DNA of 64,000 bases, taken from positions 124,001 to 188,000 of the forward strand of contig JADJNF010000007.1 of assembly GCA_016714445.1 (NCBI GenBank), given 5' to 3'. This DNA is from Saprospiraceae bacterium (GTDB lineage Bacteria > Bacteroidota > Bacteroidia > Chitinophagales > Saprospiraceae). The notes beneath the pieces are model-generated. The model saw only the letters and a list, made by a program, of their open reading frames with translations, had not been told where the DNA came from and searched no databases. Shown here piece by piece: positions 58,507-64,000 of this stretch; the stretch's first letter is position 1, and the number at the start of each line of letters is the position of its first letter. Made by a program: the position numbers and the translations under genes.

Positions 58507-58706
58507 TGTATCATTCACCGCTCCACCTTTTATTTTTTTTGGGGCAGCCATGCGGGGGCATCTGGTACGCACAGCCATATTCGTACCTTATATTACTTCT
58601 GTACGCACCATCTGCCCCGCTGCCCCTGGTGAATTCTTACTTCTTAGTTTTACCACCTCTGGCGGTATGTTTTTTATGGCATTTTCAAAGCTGAAGGCTC
58701 CTTTAC
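58507..58706. repeat. ~200-bp direct repeat, right copy
   Basis: Same orientation as 55579-55777 and closely similar along its length (TGTATCATTCACCGC, GGGGCAGCCATGC, CATCTGCCCCGCTGCCCCTG, AAGCTGAAGGCTC). It begins about 12 bp after the glycosylase-like gene ends. Confidence 0.75.
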
Positions 58707-58961
58707 CTGATTTTATCATAATTTTCACTATTAAATCTATGAAGTTCCATTATATTTACCTTTAATAGATAGGTTTCCTGTTTACAATCATATCAAAAGC
58801 GTTTAAAAACAGCCCTTATTATTGAGCTTTCGTAAAATTATATTTTTAATGTGATATGAAAATCAATAAGTTATGAAGTTTGTGTTATAATAAGTAGTTT
58901 GACAAATAAGTAAGTGCATCGACATAAAGAATAAGTATAAGTATAATAATAAAATGATAGT
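58707..58961. other. AT-rich intergenic region before the propeller gene
   Basis: No gene or strong promoter was found. It contains only A/T-rich sequence, with TAGTTTGAC near 58898 as a weak -7-like box. Confidence 0.35.
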
Positions 58962-60017
58962 ATGTCACTATATAAAGCAAAAACATTGATTATCATATTT
59001 CTGACCACCTTGATATCTTCTTGCAATGGTCAGGAATATAGAAATGATCCCAGTATTAGGTCAATACAAACGTCTAATGGAACTCAAAATTCAATTTTAG
59101 TAAATAAACCAAAAGAGCAGATAAGTCAAGTTGTAAGAATGATGTTTCAAGATAATAAGGGCAATATTTGGTTTGGAGCTGAAAATGGTGCGTGGAAACT
59201 TACTGGCCAAACTTTAATTCATATAGACAGTATAAAAAGTGAATCTGGAAAAGGTGTCACTATAAAGGATATTATCGAAGATAAAGATGGAACAATCTGG
59301 CTTGGGCATACTGACGGGATAAGTAGCATCAAGGGCGAAACAGTAACAAATTATTACCAGTCAGATGGTTTAATAAGCCATGCCGTATGGTGTATAGGTT
59401 CAGATGCCGAAGGGAAAATTTGGATAGGAACAATGGAAGGAGCCTGTATATTTGATGGAAAAACCTTTTCAAACTTCGAGCTCCCGTTGGGCATAAAAGA
59501 TACTACTGTTGGAGTATCAAGCGAAAAGATGATAAATAAGATATTTCGGGATAGGAAAGGGATATTATGGATAGCTTCAAATGCAGGGCCTTTTTCGTAT
59601 TCAAACAATACATTGACTAATGTTTCGAAAAAGATGGGAATTAAAACCAATTTTGTTAGTATAGGATTCGAAGATAAAGCAGAAGTTTTATGGATCACAT
59701 CAAAAGAAGGATTATATACTTTAAATGATGGTGTAACAAAAAAAATCACAGATAGTAATATCGAAATAGGTAAAGGCATAGGTAGTGTTGCCGAAGATAA
59801 AGATGGGAAAATTTGGTTTGTCGTAAATCAACATGATTTATATACTTATGATGGCAAAGAAATTACAGAATTTAAAAAATCAGAAGAAAATAAAGGCCCT
59901 GTAGTATTTCAAATCTACAAAGACCAGTCAGAAAGGATGTGGTTTGTGGGTTATGGTGGTGCCTACCGATTAGAAAACGATCGATTTATCAATATTACAA
60001 AGGATGGGCCTTGGTAA
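58962..60017 (+). CDS. Stand-alone two-component-regulator-type propeller lipoprotein
   Basis: The 351-aa protein has a lipoprotein signal (IIIFLTTLISSCNG, Cys at residue 21). Reg_prop repeats follow: FQDNKGNIWFGAENGAWKL, IIEDKDGTIWLGHTDGISSI, IGSDAEGKIWIGTMEGACIF, FRDRKGILWIASNAGPFSYS, VAEDKDGKIWFVVNQHDLYT and IYKDQSERMWFVGYGGAYRL. About seven blades would close one propeller. In Bacteroidota such propellers normally form the periplasmic sensor of hybrid two-component systems, but no histidine kinase or regulator is attached or adjacent. It may be a soluble or outer-membrane-anchored ligand-binding protein. Confidence 0.85.
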   Translation: MSLYKAKTLIIIFLTTLISSCNGQEYRNDPSIRSIQTSNGTQNSILVNKPKEQISQVVRMMFQDNKGNIWFGAENGAWKLTGQTLIHIDSIKSESGKGVTIKDIIEDKDGTIWLGHTDGISSIKGETVTNYYQSDGLISHAVWCIGSDAEGKIWIGTMEGACIFDGKTFSNFELPLGIKDTTVGVSSEKMINKIFRDRKGILWIASNAGPFSYSNNTLTNVSKKMGIKTNFVSIGFEDKAEVLWITSKEGLYTLNDGVTKKITDSNIEIGKGIGSVAEDKDGKIWFVVNQHDLYTYDGKEITEFKKSEENKGPVVFQIYKDQSERMWFVGYGGAYRLENDRFINITKDGPW

Positions 60018-60130
60018 AAAATACGACCGCAGTATATTGTATATGCTATAATGCTCGCTATCGTTCGAACAACGCGTATACTTACCGTTAAAACTTTAAA
60101 GTCTTTAATAACTAATTTCCTTTTAAAAAA

Positions 60131-60321
60131 CAAAAAACCGATCCGCAAATCTAATGCTCTTCTGGCTTAGTAAAGTTCAAGCCCTATGGGTTTTGATGAA
60201 TAATTTCCATCACAATTCCAAACGAAAATTATTCACCAAAAAACTTGACAAAGCCGCCTCCCGTATTTTAGCGGCTTATCGGTTTTTGTTTATGGTATCG
60301 TGTGTTTTGGGACACGGATAC
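60131..60321. repeat. Long imperfect palindrome F (191 nt) with a terminal hairpin
   Basis: CAAAAAACCGATCCGC (60131-60146) pairs with GCGGCTTATCGGTTTTTG (60271-60288). Nested stems include GTTTTGATGAATAATTT with AAATTATTCACCAAAAAAC. A second small hairpin (GTATCGTGTG ... ACACGGATAC) follows. It shares ends and layout, but not the middle, with 62767-62959. Confidence 0.75.
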
Positions 60322-60837
60322 ATTAATAATCATATGACTAATGCCTATAGGAATACTTCTCCCTGATTTCAGGCCTGCTACCCTTAGTGAATTCTTGCAA
60401 ATTATACACCAGACTTGCCTTGCTGGAAGGCAGGTCTGGTGTTAAGATTTTTATAGCATAGTCAAGGCTCAGGCCTGTTTTACCTGCTATTTAATTAAAC
60501 GCATCTACTTTTAGCCATTCAATGATTGATAAATGATAAGTTTTAACATTGAAATATATAACAAAAGTTATATTGACATAAATTAATAAGATATTTAATT
60601 TTGCATTTAAATTATCTTATGTTATTTTGATTTTTTTTTAATAAATCACTTAAAATACAAAATCTTTCTTATTTTTGTGTAGGAAGGTCACATGATTTTC
60701 TATTGATAATGGATATCATCCGTTTTTGACTGAGTTTTATTAACAAACTTTCGATTTTTTGGATGTTATACGCCACTCTCAATATACTAAATATCTTGCA
60801 AATCGAATAACTCATCTTTGACAATAAAAAATATAAC
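60322..60837. other. Intergenic region upstream of the matrixin-like gene
   Basis: No coding region is supported. A 14-base inverted repeat, CAGACCTGCCT near CAAGGCAGGTCTGG (around 60410-60440), is visible, as is the predicted promoter at 60573-60603. Confidence 0.4.
60573..60603 (+). promoter_or_regulatory. Predicted promoter of the matrixin-like protease
   Basis: TTGACA (60573-60578), a 17-bp spacer and TAATTTTG (60596-60603) fit the Bacteroidota promoter form, the same layout as at the TcB-TcC gene. The ATG is about 230 bp further, so a long leader or a second promoter closer in would be needed. Confidence 0.4.
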
Positions 60838-61848
60838 ATGAAGAATTTCGTCAACAGATTTAAAAGAATTACCTATAAAGTCATAGGTCTCGAAATTGCC
60901 GCCGGTTCTGAGGGAGTAAATTTTAGCCAATCGAAAATTAAATTGGCTATTAAGCAAGCCTTCTCAATATGGAGTGCGTATGCACCATTAATATTTGAAG
61001 AAGTTACTGGTAAGAATACAGACATAACCATAGAGTTTATAAATCAGCCAAACCCAACTGCTGCCTTGGGCACTACTTATGGAAAATATATTGAAATAAA
61101 TACCACAAATAAATTTTTCATAGACAAAGAAAATGAGAAGGATAACCCACCTGTTCAATTAATTGGCCCATTTGACTTGATAGCAGTATTGGCTCATGAG
61201 ATAGGTCATGCATTAGGTCTTGACCACCCTCCACGTCCATCTGAAGCGCTCATGAATAATGGAATGAGTCCAGGAAGGGTATTAAGGCAACTATATCAAT
61301 ACGATATAGATCAGATAGTCACAAAATATGGAAAAATTGCTACATCGGATATAATATCTACGAATTTAGAAGACTATGCTGATATTAATACTGCCTTTGA
61401 AGGATTACACTTTCTCAAAGAAAGTTTTGGCGTACAATTAGACGGACCCACTGGGAATAAACTCAGCCTTTATGTTTTTATGCCAAATACCAAAAACCGA
61501 AAAATCAGTTCTATCAATTTAAAATACACAACTGCACTAGCCAATACTTTCGTAAATTCCATAGAATTGTATGATGGAATTATACCACTTCAACATTTTT
61601 ATTTAAATTCAACAATAAATAGGGGTTGGGAAAATCCATTTAAAGATTGGGACATCAAACTTGGAATACTCGAAAAGAAGAAAATAAAACACGGTATCTT
61701 AGCAAAAATTAATATTGAATTTAGGCAGATTGAACAACACTGGGATGTTGGTATTGTTCAGTTTAAAGCCATTTCAGCAAATAGCCTGTTTGAAATAGTT
61801 GTTGATTTGCCTGATTTTGAAAACATAGGATTATCGACTTTCAGTTAA
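60838..61848 (+). CDS. Matrixin-like zinc metalloprotease with C-terminal domain
   Basis: The 336-aa protein has a metzincin site: LAHEIGHALGLDH at residues 118-130 (His120, His124, His130 ligands, Glu121 catalytic) and ALMNNGMSPG as the Met-turn. Before it, AIKQAFSIWSAYAPLIFEEV and ADITIEF-type segments give the usual M10 strand/helix layout, and an IEINTT strand is present. Residues ~175-336 are a separate beta-rich domain of unknown type. No signal peptide is visible at the chosen ATG (60838), so secretion is unexplained: it may use another route, or the start may differ. It lies apart from the Tc locus but is a second zincin in the window. Confidence 0.85.
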   Translation: MKNFVNRFKRITYKVIGLEIAAGSEGVNFSQSKIKLAIKQAFSIWSAYAPLIFEEVTGKNTDITIEFINQPNPTAALGTTYGKYIEINTTNKFFIDKENEKDNPPVQLIGPFDLIAVLAHEIGHALGLDHPPRPSEALMNNGMSPGRVLRQLYQYDIDQIVTKYGKIATSDIISTNLEDYADINTAFEGLHFLKESFGVQLDGPTGNKLSLYVFMPNTKNRKISSINLKYTTALANTFVNSIELYDGIIPLQHFYLNSTINRGWENPFKDWDIKLGILEKKKIKHGILAKINIEFRQIEQHWDVGIVQFKAISANSLFEIVVDLPDFENIGLSTFS

Positions 61849-61861
61849 ATAAATGTCAAGA

Positions 61862-62640
61862 GTCGAGTAGGTAAGGGGGAACAGCACCCCCAAACCTCTC
61901 TCAGAAGCGTACTTGAATCTCTCGATTCATACCGCACTTCTTATGCAGTCGGTAAAAGGATCAGACTTAGTTTGTTCTTTAAAAATCATCCTTAAACGTT
62001 TAATTTGTTTTTAAATCCAAACTTCATAACTGAGGTCCTTCGCTCCACTTCCATTACAGGAGTTTCAAAACTACTAAAACTTCATCCGCCACTTATAGCT
62101 CATCAATAATTAGCTTACAGGTATTTCCTGCTTGAGTTTTCCTTTTGGCAAAGCATATAGGTTTCCTGTGGTTCCACAAAAAAGCCTGGAAAGAAGTCAT
62201 GCCTCCTTTAAGACGGTTGCCGTATAGACAGTAATTAATTAGGTTTCCTCTATACTTATCGCTGACTTCTCGTTATAAATCAAGTTTTTACAACGACTGG
62301 TCATTTCATCACTTCATCGAAAGGTTCGCTTTCGCTCATCTCTTCTATCGATACCTGACTATTTATATAGCCTTTTCTTCTATCGCTTCACACATCTTTG
62401 TTACCTTGGATGCATCATAGAAGTGGTTTGATGAGTTTTCCTACAAACCCTCATCGGAGGACCTACCTCCAGCATTATTATAGCTGATTTAGCACACATA
62501 GAGTAGCCGGCCCCACCAACCGAAGCTGATGTGGGTGCCCTTGCCTTGCCGACAGGCAGGTCTTACACCACCGTATTTACGGTTTCTTGTACCCACCCGA
62601 CCACGGTAGTCGAGCAGTTACTGTGGTTCGTAAATAATCG
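61862..62640 (-). ncRNA. ORF-less group II intron-like element (5' limit uncertain)
   Basis: Read on the minus strand, 61903-61940 folds like domain V of a group II intron. A distal stem GTATGAATC/GATTCAAGTAC is closed by a GAGA tetraloop, with the typical two-base bulge. The lower stem GCG/CGC and GAA/TTC has two extra bases. Next, 61862-61902 folds as domain VI: GAG-AGGT-GGGGG pairs with CCCCC-ACCT-CTC, leaving a bulged A seven to eight bases before a CGAC end at 61862. Upstream sequence holds further hairpins and GAAACCGTAAATACGG-type segments to about 62640. No reverse-transcriptase ORF is present, so splicing or mobility would need a protein in trans. The extra bases in domain V may mean it is inactive. 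Confidence 0.5.
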
Positions 62641-63306
62641 ACCCACTAGCTCATTTAAGCAATTCATTCCATCCATTATTTTTTTATTATGCTAAGAATT
62701 TTTTTTCTCTTTATATTTTATTAGAAGCTTACCTTCAGTACAAAGTGTAGAAGTATATATATAAAACAAAAACCGATCAGCAAATTTAATACTACCCTGT
62801 TTTTGTTAAGATCGGTGCCATCCGGTTTTGGTCTAAATTATATAGACCTCCATCTTTGGCATATATTTTACACCAAAAATCTTGACAAAAACGCCAGTCA
62901 GATTCTTTGCTGCTTATCGGTTTTTATTTATGGTATCCTGTGTTTTGGGACACGGATACGTTAAAAATCATCCGATCGAAATTTATAGGCATATTTTTTT
63001 CTTATCTCCTGTTCTTCTCACTGAAAATCATCATCTGTGATAGAACTATTCTCATAAGCTTTTATTTTCAAAAGCATAATCTCCTGCTGCAGGAGCAAAT
63101 CATCATCCGGTGCGAAATCTGACTGGTCATCACTGTGGTCCATAAAATATATTATTACGGACAAAACTACAACTTTATCCAAACCAAACTCACAAAATCA
63201 ACACTACAAATACATAATCGAAATGAAATGTAGTCACGCAGAAGCTGTGATCGACAACTCCAAAAATCAAACAACTCTACGGTTCAACAATCAATCAACC
63301 ACACAT
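62641..63306. other. Gene-free stretch with palindrome G
   Basis: No coding region is supported. It contains the long palindrome at 62767-62959; the rest shows no recognisable gene. Confidence 0.45.
62767..62959. repeat. Long imperfect palindrome G (193 nt), sister of F
   Basis: CAAAAACCGATCAGCAAA pairs with TTTGCTG-CTTATCGGTTTTT (62906-62925). Inside, GTTTTTGTTAAGAT pairs with ATCTTGACAAAAAC. A tail hairpin GTATCC-TGTGT/ACACGGATAC ends at 62959. The ends match element F at 60131-60321, but the middle differs while still pairing. Confidence 0.78.
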
Positions 63307-63429
63307 ACAGGTACAAAGATAGCTTCGGGTCTGATATATGCAAGGTCTGCCCGCTCTATTCCAACGCTTGCGCCTTCCAGGCGTTCCACCTTGCATAAAT
63401 CAGACGCCTTACGCAGGCACTGTACCTGT
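63307..63429. repeat. Long imperfect palindrome H (123 nt)
   Basis: Three perfect stems are nested: ACAGGTACA (63307-63315) with TGTACCTGT (63421-63429), GTCTGAT (63329-63335) with ATCAGAC (63399-63405), and TATGCAAGGT (63337-63346) with ACCTTGCATA (63388-63397). Unequal unpaired bases lie between the stems. It ends 55 bp before the RHQSGDWG gene. Confidence 0.82.
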
Positions 63430-63483
63430 TAGTATGGTCGAGTTGGCTATACACTCATTTATCACTTTTATATTCTATCTATC

Positions 63484-63800
63484 ATGACATTCTTATCTGA
63501 TACCATTTCAGTTTTTGAGACCGGCTCACTATTTATGACATCTACAGTATTCGGAGCTACTTGTGAGCATCGGCCCTTTGCATCATTTATTCACAGTTGT
63601 GTAGCACGTCACCAGTCCGGAGATTGGGGCGATTGCTGTCCGGATGATGCTGCCCTTAATGATGCTGCGCTTCTGGATGGCGGCAGAGTTTTTTCAGTTT
63701 ATATGATTCGGCAGGTCTCTATACTTTAGAGAGTAAGGTTTGGATCATCACCGAGTCATCCAGAGAGCACACTACTGTATTATTCCCTTCAGAGTATTAG
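63484..63800 (+). pseudogene. RHQSGDWG-type small protein, one-base frameshift
   Basis: The frame starts MTFLSDTISVFETGSLFMTS and continues CVARHQSGDWGDCCPDDAAL, NDAALLDGGRVFSVY. There it leaves frame; the frame that follows reads DSAGLYTLESKVWIITESSR and EHTTVLFPSEY, stopping at 63798-63800. Joined, they give the usual order of a ~105-aa family found on plasmids and conjugative elements (RHxSGDWGD...NDxAL...RxxSxY...KVWIITE...TTxLxPxEY). Its function is unknown, although relatives are sometimes labelled as restriction-related. The join sits at TATAT near 63703. A strong terminator follows at 63812. Confidence 0.65.
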
Positions 63801-63811
63801 TCTCTGATTTG

Positions 63812-63846
63812 ATAGCCTTGGTCTTTGACCAGGGCTATTTTATTCA
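63812..63846 (+). terminator. Rho-independent terminator
   Basis: A 12-bp stem ATAGCCTTGGTC/GACCAGGGCTAT with one wobble and a TTT loop is followed by TTTATT and a further T-rich run. It lies 12 bp after the RHQSGDWG gene. Confidence 0.85.
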
Positions 63847-63878
63847 TTTCTATTTTTTCACATAATAAATTCTTACTC

Positions 63879-64000
63879 ATGAGAGCACCATTAGTTCTTC
63901 CATCACTTCCTTTTGATTCCGGTACCGTTGTATTCAGTCCGGGCGTCACATCAGCACTTAATTGCCACTCAGGCAGATTATAGATCATTTTCTGGAGTGC
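63879..64000 (+). pseudogene. Second RHQSGDWG-family gene, 5' part, cut by window edge and out of frame
   Basis: From the ATG at 63879-63881 the frame reads MRAPLVLPSLPFDSGTVVFS and PGVTSAL, like the start of the same small family (hydrophobic opening, then (T/S)PGVxxAL). It soon meets a stop, but the frame reached by adding one base at CTTAATTG continues LPLRQIIDHFLEC, the expected lead-in to RHQSGDWG. The rest lies beyond the window. A tandem copy of the gene just upstream is likely. Confidence 0.5.

Noticed and set aside
60131..60321. Retron msr-msd RNA
   Set aside because: The long hairpin is suggestive, but no reverse transcriptase lies nearby and the tail hairpin layout does not match a retron.
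55248..63429. Integron attC array
   Set aside because: The palindromes have attC-like size and bulges, but no R-box pair (RYYYAAC ... GTTRRRY) could be placed at their ends and no integrase gene is in the window.
63797..63988. 63-codon minus-strand ORF at the right edge
   Set aside because: It runs through the terminator hairpin and is antisense to the second RHQSGDWG-family gene, which has a better family match.

Overview
The window looks like AT-rich Bacteroidota chromosome, most likely Saprospiraceae or a close relative (inference). Support: a giant secreted protein with Ig-like repeats and a C-terminal type IX secretion sorting domain, many short Sec or lipoprotein leaders ending in Gln, and promoters of the Bacteroidota form TTGACA-N17/18-TAnnTTTG. 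No rRNA, tRNA or CRISPR array was seen.

Layout. (1) 1-24.6 kb, all minus strand: a Tc (insecticidal toxin complex) locus. A TcB-TcC fusion of 2468 aa heads it; its variable C-terminal effector carries the zinc motif HEFGHFIGIPH, so the payload is probably a metzincin protease. Behind it lie a truncated copy of the next gene's leader, a membrane-anchored trypsin-like protease, a secreted barrel-like protein, an HGGG esterase, and a split TcA (a 633-aa N-terminal piece and a ~2600-aa piece). A TM-bearing amidohydrolase broken by one stop codon and an endo/exonuclease/phosphatase gene follow. (2) 25.3-41.4 kb, minus strand: a defence island with a DUF262/HNH protein, an IetA-IetS pair (AAA+ ATPase plus subtilisin-like protease), an HD-domain protein and a type I restriction-modification operon hsdM-fic-hsdS-(PD-(D/E)XK/DUF4268)-hsdR. 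Upstream of ietA lies a 4 x 21-bp repeat array overlapping the promoter, and upstream of fic a 3 x 40-bp array. (3) 41.5-54.6 kb, plus strand: OB-fold protein, HhH-glycosylase-like protein, barrel protein, small TM protein, a 2787-aa T9SS cargo with five near-identical 219-bp units, and an HpaA-like lipoprotein. (4) 54.6-64 kb, plus strand genes in a gene-poor region rich in long imperfect palindromes, two of them in diverged duplicate copies. It holds a cassette of small orphan genes between ~200-bp direct repeats, a stand-alone propeller lipoprotein, a matrixin-like protease, an ORF-less group II intron-like element on the minus strand, and two tandem genes of an RHQSGDWG-type small protein family.

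A cross-cutting observation: TcA, IetS, HsdR and both RHQSGDWG genes each become continuous if a single missing base is restored. Five lesions of the same sign point to systematic single-base deletions in the read data or, less likely, to parallel decay. Frameshift calls here should therefore be treated as provisional.
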